In this document: piece after piece, positions 24,844 to 33,337 of the stretch
Layout of the letters: the number at the start of each line of letters is the position of its first letter
How positions within the stretch are numbered: position 1 is the first letter of the stretch
Assembly (NCBI GenBank): GCA_910584615.1
Contig: CAJUAM010000001.1
Span: 62,001 to 126,000 of the forward strand
DNA length: 64,000 nucleotides
Origin: an uncultured Dorea sp.
GTDB taxonomy: Bacteria; Bacillota; Clostridia; Lachnospirales; Lachnospiraceae
Direction: 5' to 3'
Notes under the pieces: model-generated
Seen by the model: the letters and a program-made list of their open reading frames with translations, nothing else
Database searches by the model: none
Told to the model about the DNA's origin: nothing
Translations under genes and position numbers: made by a program

Positions 24844-25452
24844 ATGGTTAAATTTAGACGTTTGTTATCTGGTTGTTTAGCAACCGTGTTGATTTGTGCT
24901 TTCCCAATTCCGGTTTATGCTTCGGAAAATACAACAGAATCGGAAGAAATAAGTATTACAACAACTGAGGCAGAAAGAGACGCTGCCTTTGAAAAAGCTA
25001 TGGGAGAGATTTTGGAGAAGATAGAAAAAGAAAATTCTGTTACCCGCGGGCCAAAATATCGCTATAAAACGGTATATAAAACTTATAAGTACAAGACGTT
25101 AAGTGGTTATGCTGGAAACCAGACAAAAGGCGGTTATAAATTCCCGACGGGCGGCGGTTTTTGGTTTACAGATTCTGGCGGTCCCACGGTAAGTGGAACT
25201 GTTAGTGTAGGATTGCCGAAATCTTACGATATGGTTTCAGTAAGTATAAATTTAGGAAAAAGTGGGTCTTCTGGCAAATTTGTACTTGTACCTTCCTCCA
25301 AATATTATTATAAGCTGTATATAAGTAAAAAAATAGAATTGCGTCCATACATTACATATCGTGCTCCTGTTGGCACTGAAAAATGGGAAATATATATAGG
25401 AGGAGCGGTGCCGGTTGTTTATTCTGTAGCAGCAAGTGCCAGGAAAGTGTGA
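24844..25452 (+). CDS. Secreted protein of unknown function
   Basis: A 202-residue protein with a signal peptide (residues 1-26, cleavage near VYA-SE). After an acidic, helical stretch to about residue 70, the mature domain is rich in Tyr, Lys, Gly and Ser: YRYKTVYKTYKYKT, the Gly-rich segment near residue 100 and SINLGKSGSSGKF, predicted to be mostly beta. I do not recognise an assigned function. A GAGGGAG site precedes the start. It is followed after one base by a membrane protein and then by a lipoprotein and ABC exporter, so it may be exported, sensed or neutralised together with them. Confidence 0.7.
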   Translation: MVKFRRLLSGCLATVLICAFPIPVYASENTTESEEISITTTEAERDAAFEKAMGEILEKIEKENSVTRGPKYRYKTVYKTYKYKTLSGYAGNQTKGGYKFPTGGGFWFTDSGGPTVSGTVSVGLPKSYDMVSVSINLGKSGSSGKFVLVPSSKYYYKLYISKKIELRPYITYRAPVGTEKWEIYIGGAVPVVYSVAASARKV

Positions 25453-25453
25453 T

Positions 25454-25840
25454 TTGAAAAAAAATATACTTGTAGTTATTGTACTTCTGATATTATCATT
25501 ATCTGCACTTGTTTTAGTGCATTATACACTGATATCGTATGGACTTTCAGGGACGTATAGTGCCGGCAATGAACCAGATAAAGACAATATATGTATAGTA
25601 TTAAAAGATGAAAGATTTACAATATATAATCAGGAAAAAATTCTTGAAAGTGGTTTGTTTGAAGAAATTGATCTGAATAGTAAATCCGCCATTTATAAAC
25701 TGATTTCCGTAAATAATTCCAAAGTGGGATATATTATACATGATAAAAATCATATTATCTTACTTGGTTTTAAAGATGCGGATTTTAAGTTAAAAAAGAT
25801 AAGCGAAAATGCGGTATACATAAATTATGAATCAGACTGA
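25454..25840 (+). CDS. Small single-pass membrane protein of unknown function
   Basis: A 128-residue protein with a membrane anchor near residues 4-25 (LVVIVLLILSLSALVLV) and an extracytoplasmic domain with alternating polar and hydrophobic residues, compatible with a small beta fold. TTG 25454 is preferred as start because AGGAAAG lies 6 bases upstream and it avoids overlapping the previous gene; GTG 25436 is the alternative. Tight coupling to the secreted-protein gene suggests a functional pair, for example a secreted factor and a membrane-bound partner; this is inference. Confidence 0.6.
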   Translation: MKKNILVVIVLLILSLSALVLVHYTLISYGLSGTYSAGNEPDKDNICIVLKDERFTIYNQEKILESGLFEEIDLNSKSAIYKLISVNNSKVGYIIHDKNHIILLGFKDADFKLKKISENAVYINYESD

Positions 25841-25901
25841 AACAGGATAATTGCTTGAGTGCTGACCAGATTAGAAAAGACTGCATGAGGAGTGATATAT
25901 C

Positions 25902-26915
25902 ATGAAGAGAGTGATAAAAATGGTATTGTTCCTTTTTTTGGCGAGTACGGTTCTTTTGACGGCGTGTCAGAAAACGAAATCAGAATATGAGCAGCGTGCA
26001 CAGGAGAGCGAGGGCAGTTCCCTTCCGATCGCAAAGGAGAAGGAGGTAGATGCCCTCCTTCTTGATCCAAGGAACACGCTGGATGTAAAGCAAAAAAGCG
26101 GCGTTATATCATCTGAGCTATATGTAGACGGCGCAAAGATATGCGGCATGGTATCTCTTGATAAGGAAATCCTTTTGGCTGATCATGAAAATGGACAGCT
26201 TCTTTTGATGGACTCTGAAGGAAAGATACAAGAGCGGATCGGGGAATTGGGAAGCGGACCGCTGGAATTTCAGAAGCCAACAGGAATCACCAAAGACAGT
26301 CAATACATATATGTTTTGGATGACGGAAATTCTCGTGTGCAGATACTGGATTATGATCTTGAGTATGTAAGGGAGGTTAAAATTGACCGGACAGAATTAG
26401 ACCCTTCGGAAGAACTCGAAGACATTGAAGTGGATGCGGATCAGACAATCTATATATCAGGATGCTTTTTGATGAATCCGGGAATTATCGTATTGGAATT
26501 AAAGACGGGTAAGGAGAGTTTTCAGAAAATTAATTTTTGCGGTTTTCTGGCGTGTGAGCAGGGAAAAGTATATGGGCTTTCATCAGGACAGTTGTATCTT
26601 CCGGACGAAGAACCAATTAGTTTTGGAGAAGGTACGGGAGAGTGTGCAGTCCTTGAATGTTTCCCGAAAGACAGTCGTAAGATACATAAGATGCAAGGAA
26701 TCAATTCTTTTAATGATTTTCTGATAAAGGATAAGACTATGTATTGTATCAGCCAGTATCATAATGAACTTCAGAAGTTTGACATCAACGGAAAGTATCA
26801 AGGGTCAATAGGGATGCTGGATGGGGAATCAGTCTTACAATATATCTGCGAGGATGAAGAAGGCAAACTATACGTTTCCGGAAAAAGCAGCAGGATTTTT
26901 ACATTTCAGGAGTAA
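25902..26915 (+). CDS. Lipoprotein with six-bladed beta-propeller-like repeats
   Basis: A 337-residue lipoprotein: signal with lipobox LTAC near residues 19-22, a charged linker, then repeated units of the type seen in NHL/six-bladed propellers, for example LLADHENGQLLLMDSEGKIQ, YIYVLDDGNSRVQILD, MYCISQYHNELQKFDINGK and LYVSGKSSRIFTF. It would sit on the outer face of the membrane. Its gene ends 7 bases before the ABC ATPase gene, so it is likely an accessory or binding component of that transporter. Confidence 0.75.
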   Translation: MKRVIKMVLFLFLASTVLLTACQKTKSEYEQRAQESEGSSLPIAKEKEVDALLLDPRNTLDVKQKSGVISSELYVDGAKICGMVSLDKEILLADHENGQLLLMDSEGKIQERIGELGSGPLEFQKPTGITKDSQYIYVLDDGNSRVQILDYDLEYVREVKIDRTELDPSEELEDIEVDADQTIYISGCFLMNPGIIVLELKTGKESFQKINFCGFLACEQGKVYGLSSGQLYLPDEEPISFGEGTGECAVLECFPKDSRKIHKMQGINSFNDFLIKDKTMYCISQYHNELQKFDINGKYQGSIGMLDGESVLQYICEDEEGKLYVSGKSSRIFTFQE

Positions 26916-26922
26916 ATATATC

Positions 26923-27597
26923 ATGGAAATAATTCGGATGAGTGGAATTGATAAATCTTATGGAAAGAAATCTGTCGAAACAAAGGTATTGCATCAGGTG
27001 AACCTGACCGTAGAAAAGGGAGAATTTGTAAGCCTCTTTGGAAAATCAGGATGCGGAAAGACGACGCTGCTTAATATTATCGGACTGCTTGATTCGTCTG
27101 ACCGGGGGAAATATTATCTGGAGGGAGAGGAAGTTGTGAAGCTTTCCTCTAATAAGATTGCAAGGATAAGAAATCAGAAAATTGGTTTTATATTTCAGTC
27201 GTTTCATTTGTTAGAGGATTACAATGTTCTGGATAATGTTACCCTTCCGATGGGATATGCAGGCATAAAAAAGAGAGAGCGGCAGGCTCGGGCAAAAGAG
27301 CTGCTTGAACAGATGGGAATGTCTCACAGGCTGGACCATTATCCGAAACAATTATCCGGAGGAGAGAAGCAGAGGGTTGCGATTGCCAGAGCGCTGAGCA
27401 ATTCGCCGGATCTTTTGCTGGCCGATGAGCCGACGGGGAATCTGGATGAAAAAAACAGCCGGATAGTTATGGAGATATTAAAGAAATTAAATAAGTCTGG
27501 AATTACCATTATCATGGTTACGCATGACCAGACGTTAAAAGAGTATGCAACAAGAATTGTAAGGATTTCAGATGGAAGGGTCGTGCCGGTATCATGA
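26923..27597 (+). CDS. ABC transporter ATP-binding protein, MacB/LolD type
   Basis: A 224-residue ATPase with Walker A GKSGCGKTT near residues 43-51, Q-loop IFQSFHLLEDYNVLDNV, signature LSGGEKQR near 146-153, Walker B LLLADEPTGNLDE and switch His in VTHDQ. The QSFHLL and PTGNLD forms are characteristic of the MacB/LolD/Salmonella SalX group that drives mechanotransmission or peptide export rather than import. ATG 26923 has AGGAG 10 bases upstream. The stop overlaps the first permease start by 4 bases. Confidence 0.92.
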   Translation: MEIIRMSGIDKSYGKKSVETKVLHQVNLTVEKGEFVSLFGKSGCGKTTLLNIIGLLDSSDRGKYYLEGEEVVKLSSNKIARIRNQKIGFIFQSFHLLEDYNVLDNVTLPMGYAGIKKRERQARAKELLEQMGMSHRLDHYPKQLSGGEKQRVAIARALSNSPDLLLADEPTGNLDEKNSRIVMEILKKLNKSGITIIMVTHDQTLKEYATRIVRISDGRVVPVS

Positions 27598-28701
27598 ATG
27601 GAATTGTGTTTATCATAAAGGATTCGATCAAAGGTGTTTTAAGGGAGTGGAAAATAAACCTTATGTTTGTCAGTGTTCTGTTTGGGGCTGTGGTTCTGGC
27701 TGTTTATTGTATCGGAAGTATTCGTTTCCTCAAAGAGGATCTAAAACAGGCAAGATATCAGGGTATTGAGAGTACGGTAGAAGTCAGCTTTACGGGAAGC
27801 CTTCTTGACCGGCCAGCCATTCGGTCAGCCATGAGTGAAAACCAGGGGAAAAAGATGTCGGTATCCAGTATTCAAAAGCAATATCTTCCGGCATTAAATG
27901 GCCGTTCGTGGTTCGTTCTGGGGATTGATGAGGACTATAAAAGATACAGGCATATTGAGGTGGGAAAGGGTGTTTTTCCGGTATTTTCTGATCGGTCCCG
28001 GGAGTGTCTGATCGGGGAGCAGTGCGCCTTGGAAAATGAATTGTCGGTTGGGGATACCGTCAAAATAAATGGGATTGATCTTAAGATAGCGGGAATTACG
28101 CGGCAAAGACGTTATAAAAGTTATATTATTGTACCTTACGGCAGGGTGCAGGAAATGGGTTTTATCGAGCCGATACAGCAGATCATTCTGATAACGGGAA
28201 AAGATGTACAGCCGGATAAAGTGCAGGGATTCATGGCGGATAGCGCCGACGGGGAATTAGTGTATTGCGAGAGCGCGTTGGAATTATACCGGCAGAGCGA
28301 GAGTGTTATCCGGCGATGGATCTGGCTGCGGGCGGCAGCGGGGACGACAGGTATGGTATTTGCCGCGTTTAATATATTTTCTGTGTGCTTTGGCAAAATA
28401 CAGGAGAGGAGAAAAGAGTATCTAACAAAGAAAATTCTCGGCCTGACAGAAGGAGGTGTTTTTCTGGCTTTCTTTTCTGAGAATTTTATTATCGTTATGC
28501 TGTCCTGTACCCTTGGGTGGGGGGGGGGCGTTTGTTCCGCTGGCGAGACTGCTGGGGATAAAATCCGTAGTTTTGTCAGATGCAAGGACGGCAGCAGGTA
28601 TATTTGTGCTGGGGACGGTGTTTTCGCTTATATACTCGTATGTGCTGCAATTATATCTGAGAAAATGTACGGCCGTTGAAATCCTGCAGGAGGGCGAATA
28701 A
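27594..28701 (+). CDS. FtsX-like ABC permease, frameshifted at a G10 tract
   Basis: An N-terminal membrane segment (residues 22-42), an extracytoplasmic domain and three C-terminal segments are expected. In the given sequence the frame leaves homology after SCTLG and ends at 28679 with an unlike tail. Reading one G fewer in the run 28519-28528 restores the frame: AFVPLARLLGIKS, a membrane helix, then the typical end VEILQEGE at 28701, one base before the next gene. The restored protein is 368 residues. The cause is either slippage (phase variation), a mutation, or a base-calling error. Confidence 0.8.
28519..28528 (+). repeat. Homopolymer run of ten G inside a permease gene
   Basis: Ten consecutive G at 28519-28528. 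With nine (or twelve) G the permease frame continues to its natural end, with ten it is lost. Runs of this length are prone to slippage in replication and to length errors in sequencing. Confidence 0.9.
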
Positions 28702-28702
28702 C

Positions 28703-29854
28703 ATGTTCCGAATAGAAAAGATTGGGAAAAAACTTTGGAGGAATAAGGGCATTTATCTGATCATGGTTGTGGAATTTACTTTGGGGATTACCTTTTTTTC
28801 ATATTCTCTCAATCATATTTTTTCGTATATGGACAATATAAAGGAATTAGGGCAGGAGCTGTCAGATACAACAGTATCTCTTGAGGTATTGTCAAAGCAG
28901 GAAAAAGCGGATGAAGATGCACAGCCGTTTGTTTATTCAGACTATGCTGCCATTGAGGATCAGGCGGCAGGGCTGGAAGTTTTTTTGTGCGTGCCGGAGA
29001 TGCTTTTAAAAGATGGGGAAATGAAAGAGATTCCTTTTGTCTATACGAATCTTTTAGAAGGCAGCAAGAAATTCTGCCTTGGGACGAAGATTTCAGAAAA
29101 GATGAAGGGGGAATACCAGATTTATAACGGGGAAGAGGACACATTTTCCAAACATAGAATCTGGTATTATGGAAAAAAATATGAGAGGACAGATATGCCA
29201 GAAAGTCTGAAAGACAAGATTATCATCCGCAATATGTCAGAAGGCAGGATCTATGCAGAACAATGTGTGTTTTTCCCTATTAAGGACTGGGGAAATGAGC
29301 AGATCGTGATGCCCGCGCAGGTTCTGATCTGGTATCAGGCAGGGGATCCGTCAGCTTCTGGCAGCACGAATCAGGAGATTGCTAAAGTGCTGTCAAAAGC
29401 GCATCCTGAATATATATATCAGGAAAGCAACTACATGGATGATTATGAGCAATATAATGAAAGTACTATGGAGTATGCAAAATATATGATGGTCTTATCG
29501 GTCATCGGTATCTGGATCATGGTATTCGGGTATATGGGGCTTACGAAACAATTTTATATCAGGCGGCAGAAAGAATTTGCGGTTTGTCTGGCAGTTGGGG
29601 CAACCGTAAGGGAACTATTCTATGAGATAGTGCTGGAAAACATACTGGTTTTAGCCTGCGGGATTATCGTTGGAAATATCGGTGCATGGTATTTGTCAGA
29701 CTTTCAAAGGGGCGGGATTCTTATCGTAAGCTGTCATATGGAAACTGTAATAATCAGCATTGTGCTGGCGTTGTTGATTATTGCCGGAATAAATATGCCG
29801 TTATATAGAAAAATCTATGGGATGGATCCGCAGGAACTGTTGAGGAGTATTTAA
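28703..29854 (+). CDS. FtsX-like ABC permease, second subunit
   Basis: A 383-residue protein with a membrane helix near residues 18-38, a large extracytoplasmic domain (about 40-262) and three C-terminal helices (about 265-285, 315-340, 352-372), the MacB/FtsX layout. The segment RRQKEFAVCLAVGAT after the second helix is the coupling-helix region typical of the family. ATG 28703 has AGGAGGG 9 bases upstream. With the preceding permease and ATPase it should form a heterodimeric exporter or signal transducer. Confidence 0.88.
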   Translation: MFRIEKIGKKLWRNKGIYLIMVVEFTLGITFFSYSLNHIFSYMDNIKELGQELSDTTVSLEVLSKQEKADEDAQPFVYSDYAAIEDQAAGLEVFLCVPEMLLKDGEMKEIPFVYTNLLEGSKKFCLGTKISEKMKGEYQIYNGEEDTFSKHRIWYYGKKYERTDMPESLKDKIIIRNMSEGRIYAEQCVFFPIKDWGNEQIVMPAQVLIWYQAGDPSASGSTNQEIAKVLSKAHPEYIYQESNYMDDYEQYNESTMEYAKYMMVLSVIGIWIMVFGYMGLTKQFYIRRQKEFAVCLAVGATVRELFYEIVLENILVLACGIIVGNIGAWYLSDFQRGGILIVSCHMETVIISIVLALLIIAGINMPLYRKIYGMDPQELLRSI

Positions 29855-29974
29855 AAAGCGGCATTAAATATAAGTGTCTATTTGTATGAGGGGTCTGTAG
29901 TAATAATTGTTATGCTTATATATGTTGTCAAAAAAACAAAATTGCTTGCAACTATAAAATATCAGATAAAGATA

Positions 29975-30003
29975 TTGCAAAAATAGATTGAAGGAGTTAT
30001 AAT
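29975..30003 (+). promoter_or_regulatory. Promoter of first NlpC/P60 gene
   Basis: -35 TTGCAA (29975-29980) and -10 TATAAT (29998-30003), spacer 17 bases. Predicted start near 30010, leaving a 5' leader of about 50 bases. Confidence 0.65.
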
Positions 30004-30061
30004 CATACTAAATATGGGTGTTTTGTGTCCATAGAATACATATTTTGAGGATGATATTATA

Positions 30062-31291
30062 ATGAAAAGATTTGGGACAAGGATATTGACCGCTGTAATG
30101 GCAGGGTCGTTAATTGTTATGCCTGTTTCGGCGGCCCCTACAGTAGATCAGTTGAAGAAGAGTAAAGAGTCAGCGCAGGGTGAAGTGAATTCTTTAAAAG
30201 CTGAACTTACAAAGATAGTGGGAAAGATAGACAAGCTTGAGAGGGATTTGATTAAGACAGGTCAGGAGATTGATACGGTAACAGTTGAGCTTGGCGATGC
30301 GAAAAAACTGGAAAAGCAGCAGTATGAAGACATGAAGCTGCGTATCAGATATATGTATGAGCAGGGAGATGCCAGTGCGCTTGAAGCGCTTGTTAATGCG
30401 AAAGATTTTTCTGATCTTATGAATAAGGCGGAATATGTTCAGAAAGTTCATGCATATGACAGAGAAAAACTGAACGAGTATATTGAGACTAAGACAAAAG
30501 TTTCAAAACTTAAAACTAAGCTTGAAAAAGAAAAAAAGGAAATGGAAGGTCTTCAGACAGAGTATGAGACTCAGGAAGATGATCTGAATGAGATGATTGT
30601 TTCTAAGCGTGCGGAAGTTGCGGATCTTGATGTACAGCTTCAGGAAGCGGTGGCAGAAGCAGCACGCAGGGCAGAGGAAGAAGAAAGAGCGCGCCGAGAG
30701 GAAGAGGAGAAGAAAGCGGCAGAAAAGGCTTCGAAGGATGGAGAATCTGCCGGTACTCAAGAAGATAGCAGCAGTAATGGCAACAGCAATGGTAATAACA
30801 GTACTTCCGGCGGCGGAACTTCCAACAATGATGGGGCATCAGACAGTAGCGGCAATGCGGGTGATAATAAAGGAAGCAGTAGTAATGATGCGGATAATAA
30901 TAAGGGAAGCAGTAATGATAACGATACTTCGTCAAACAGCGGCGGCGGTGCTGCTGCGGCAAGTGCGATCGTGAGTGCTGCTTATGGACAGCTTGGTGTA
31001 CCTTATGTCTATTCGGGCGCTAGTCCGTCAGGATTTGACTGCTCTGGTCTTGTGATGTATTGTCACCGGGCGGCAGGTATCAGCCTTGCGCATTCTTCAG
31101 GGTCTCAGGGAAGCGGCGGTAAGAGTGTGTCGAGTCCTCAGGCAGGAGATGTTGTGTGCTACGCAGGGCATGTCGGTATCTATATCGGCGGCGGCAAGAT
31201 GATACATGCGCCCCAGACAGGGGATGTTGTGAAGATTTCCAGTGTGTCCAGTGTACGCGGCGGTGCTGCGTGGTATAGAAGATACTGGTAA
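30062..31291 (+). CDS. Secreted NlpC/P60 peptidoglycan endopeptidase with coiled coil
   Basis: A 409-residue wall hydrolase: signal peptide (cleavage near VSA-AP, residue 25), coiled coil of about residues 28-225, a low-complexity Ser/Asn/Gly/Asp linker of about 225-300, then the NlpC/P60 domain. Catalytic residues visible are Cys327 in FDCSGLV and His370 in GHVGIYIG, with HAPQTG completing the site. It should cut cross-bridge or stem peptides between D-Glu and the diamino acid outside the cell. The coiled coil (PcsB/RipA style) suggests regulation by an FtsEX-like partner. A terminator follows, so it is a single-gene unit. Confidence 0.92.
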   Translation: MKRFGTRILTAVMAGSLIVMPVSAAPTVDQLKKSKESAQGEVNSLKAELTKIVGKIDKLERDLIKTGQEIDTVTVELGDAKKLEKQQYEDMKLRIRYMYEQGDASALEALVNAKDFSDLMNKAEYVQKVHAYDREKLNEYIETKTKVSKLKTKLEKEKKEMEGLQTEYETQEDDLNEMIVSKRAEVADLDVQLQEAVAEAARRAEEEERARREEEEKKAAEKASKDGESAGTQEDSSSNGNSNGNNSTSGGGTSNNDGASDSSGNAGDNKGSSSNDADNNKGSSNDNDTSSNSGGGAAAASAIVSAAYGQLGVPYVYSGASPSGFDCSGLVMYCHRAAGISLAHSSGSQGSGGKSVSSPQAGDVVCYAGHVGIYIGGGKMIHAPQTGDVVKISSVSSVRGGAAWYRRYW

Positions 31292-31345
31292 AGATATAAT
31301 CAGAGGTTGTTTTAAATTTATATTTTAGCTGTGTTTCAGCGGTCA

Positions 31346-31376
31346 GGGCGGTATTTTGTACCGCCCATTATTTATA
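31346..31376 (+). terminator. Terminator of first NlpC/P60 gene
   Basis: An 8-base perfect stem GGGCGGTA/TACCGCCC (31346-31353, 31359-31366) with a 5-base loop is followed by ATTATTTAT. Confidence 0.7.
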
Positions 31377-31427
31377 TTGCTAAACTGTTGCCTGATTTTG
31401 AATTTTTTGGAAATTCCGGTAAAAACA

Positions 31428-31456
31428 TTGAAAAAGGTAAAAAAATGTAGTATCCT
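31428..31456 (+). promoter_or_regulatory. Promoter of second NlpC/P60 gene
   Basis: -35 TTGAAA (31428-31433) and -10 TATCCT (31451-31456), spacer 17 bases, about 60 bases upstream of the start codon. Confidence 0.5.
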
Positions 31457-31518
31457 AACTTTGAGTATGCGGGGGCGTATAACAAGATAACAGTATAATT
31501 AATAGGATGGGTGAAGAT

Positions 31519-33069
31519 ATGAAAAGACGTTTATTACAGACGCTCATCACAACTGTTGTGATGAGTTCTTTGGTTGTAACACCTGTTCTGGCTACACCTC
31601 AAGACGATGTAGAATCGCTTGAACAAAAGAAAAGTCAGGCAGAAGCACAGACTGAGACACAGGACGGGACACAGACTGAAACACAGGATGGAACACAGGC
31701 AGAAGCGTTTGAACAGAAAAAAAGTCAGGCAGAAGCGCAGGCAGAGGCACAGATGGAGGCGCTTGAGCAGAAAAAGAGTCAGGCGCAGGCACAGGCAAAT
31801 AGTATTAATAATGAGTTGGTTGATCTTCTTGTGGATTATGATGCATTGCAAAAGGATATGCAGACACAGGAGAAGAGGATTGGTGAAGCAGAAATCGACC
31901 TTGAGGATGCAAAGGCGAAGGAAAAACAGCAGTATGAGGATATGAAGCTTCGTATCAAATATATGTATGAAGAGGGAGAAGAGGGGCTTTTGTCCACCCT
32001 CGTTGATGCCAAGTCTTATTCGGAGTTGGTGAGTAAGGCTGAGTACATACAGAAAGTTCATGATTACGACCGCAAGATGTTGAACAAATATGTTGAGACG
32101 AAGAATGAAGTTGCAAAGCTGAAAGAGAATCTGGAAGAAGGTCAGGCTGAGATGCAGGCTTTATCTGAGGAGATGGTTGTACAGAAAGGAAATCTTGAGA
32201 CTACACTGACTCAAATGAGGAGCCAGATTGAAGATTTTGACAACCAGCTTGTGCAGGCGAAGGAAGAAGCGGCGGCAGAGTTAAAGCGGATCGAAGAAGA
32301 ACAGCGTGCGGCAGAAGAGGCTGAAGCGGCAGAGAGAGAACGACAGGCGGCAGAAGAGGCAGCAAGAGAACAGCAGGCGGCAGAAGAGGCTGAAGCGTCA
32401 AAACAGCAGACCCAGGAGGAGACTCAGACAGAGGATAATGAACAATCAGATGACCAGACTGCTTTGACACCGCCAGAGACTTCGGATGCTGCAGCAGAGG
32501 ATTCTGAGCCGAGACCAACGGAATCATCAGCAGATGATGATAAGGATGATCAAAAACAGGAAAGCGATAAGCAGGACAGCGACGACAGGCAGGAAGACGA
32601 AAATAAGCAAGAGAGTGCTGATAAGCAGGCTGCCAGCGATAAGCGGGATGATGAAGATAAGCAGGACGGCAGCGATAAGAAGGAAGATACAGCCTCTAAG
32701 CCGGGTAATACTTCGTTAGGACAGCAGATTGCAGATATGGGCTGCAACTATATCGGAAATAAATACGTATATGGTGGAAGCAGTCTGACAAACGGTATTG
32801 ACTGTTCGGGATTTGTTCAGCAGATACATAGGAAATTCGGTATTTCAACACCGCGGACATCTGGTGCGATCCGACGCAGTGGTAAGGCTGTAAGCTATGC
32901 GGACAGAATGCCGGGGGATGTCATCTGCTACAGCGGTCATGTAGCTATTTATATAGGAAATAACAAGATTGTGCATGCATCTAACAGCGCGCCATATCCA
33001 AAAGGCGGTATCAAGATTTCATCGCCGGCAAATTATCGTACTATATTGGCGGTAAGGAGATACTGGTAG
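31519..33069 (+). CDS. Secreted NlpC/P60 peptidoglycan endopeptidase, repeat-expanded paralog
   Basis: A 516-residue paralog of the previous hydrolase; both share the segment KQQYEDMKLRI(R/K)YMYE and the AEY(V/I)QKVH(A/D)YDR region of the coiled coil. Here the N-terminal coil carries three copies of EQKKSQAEAQ-like repeats and two of TETQDGTQ (about residues 30-95), and the linker (about 275-395) is made of Glu/Ala/Gln then Asp/Lys/Gln runs instead of Ser/Asn/Gly. The C-terminal domain has Cys429 in DCSGF and His474 in GHVAIYIG. ATG 31519 starts a clean signal peptide; ATG 31507 is possible. Confidence 0.9.
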   Translation: MKRRLLQTLITTVVMSSLVVTPVLATPQDDVESLEQKKSQAEAQTETQDGTQTETQDGTQAEAFEQKKSQAEAQAEAQMEALEQKKSQAQAQANSINNELVDLLVDYDALQKDMQTQEKRIGEAEIDLEDAKAKEKQQYEDMKLRIKYMYEEGEEGLLSTLVDAKSYSELVSKAEYIQKVHDYDRKMLNKYVETKNEVAKLKENLEEGQAEMQALSEEMVVQKGNLETTLTQMRSQIEDFDNQLVQAKEEAAAELKRIEEEQRAAEEAEAAERERQAAEEAAREQQAAEEAEASKQQTQEETQTEDNEQSDDQTALTPPETSDAAAEDSEPRPTESSADDDKDDQKQESDKQDSDDRQEDENKQESADKQAASDKRDDEDKQDGSDKKEDTASKPGNTSLGQQIADMGCNYIGNKYVYGGSSLTNGIDCSGFVQQIHRKFGISTPRTSGAIRRSGKAVSYADRMPGDVICYSGHVAIYIGNNKIVHASNSAPYPKGGIKISSPANYRTILAVRRYW

Positions 33070-33115
33070 ATATATTGCGATAGCTGATAATAGTGTTATA
33101 GTCTGATATTTATTA

Positions 33116-33146
33116 AAAAAGCAGGTTGGTTAGGACCTGCTTTTTG
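33116..33146 (+). terminator. Terminator of second NlpC/P60 gene
   Basis: An 11-base perfect stem AAAAAGCAGGT/ACCTGCTTTTT (33116-33126, 33135-33145) with the right arm ending in five T. Confidence 0.85.
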
Positions 33147-33194
33147 TGACGTAATTTTGACGTAATTTTGACAGTAAGTTTTGTCTGAAAAAGC

Positions 33195-33223
33195 TTGAAA
33201 TCGATGTATGACTATGCTATCAT
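33195..33223 (+). promoter_or_regulatory. Promoter of rpsB-tsf
   Basis: -35 TTGAAA (33195-33200) and -10 TATCAT (33218-33223), spacer 17 bases. Predicted start near 33230, giving a leader of about 108 bases. Just upstream are two direct repeats TGACGTAATTTT and a TTGACA at 33168 without a matching -10. Confidence 0.65.
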
Positions 33224-33229
33224 AGTACT

Positions 33230-33337
33230 GTTACAATAAACACGCATACGTTTGCCTGAGAGGGTGCTGGCTCTTGATAAGACTAGTTTCAACGGCTTAT
33301 ACATATGCGGAAGTCAAAACCAATGGAGGGAAATAAT
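33230..33337 (+). promoter_or_regulatory. Possible structured leader of rpsB
   Basis: The leader can close with a long-range stem CGCATA/TATGCG (33243-33248 with 33304-33309) around a GC-richer centre, ending just before the GGAGGG ribosome binding site. Ribosomal protein S2 represses its own messenger in several bacteria, so this may be an S2-binding leader. No exact match to a known RNA motif was recognised. Confidence 0.35.

Noticed and set aside
33147..33173. Direct repeats TGACGTAATTTT and TTGACA at 33168 as the rpsB promoter
   Set aside because: No -10 box lies at a suitable distance; the TTGAAA/TATCAT pair further downstream fits better.
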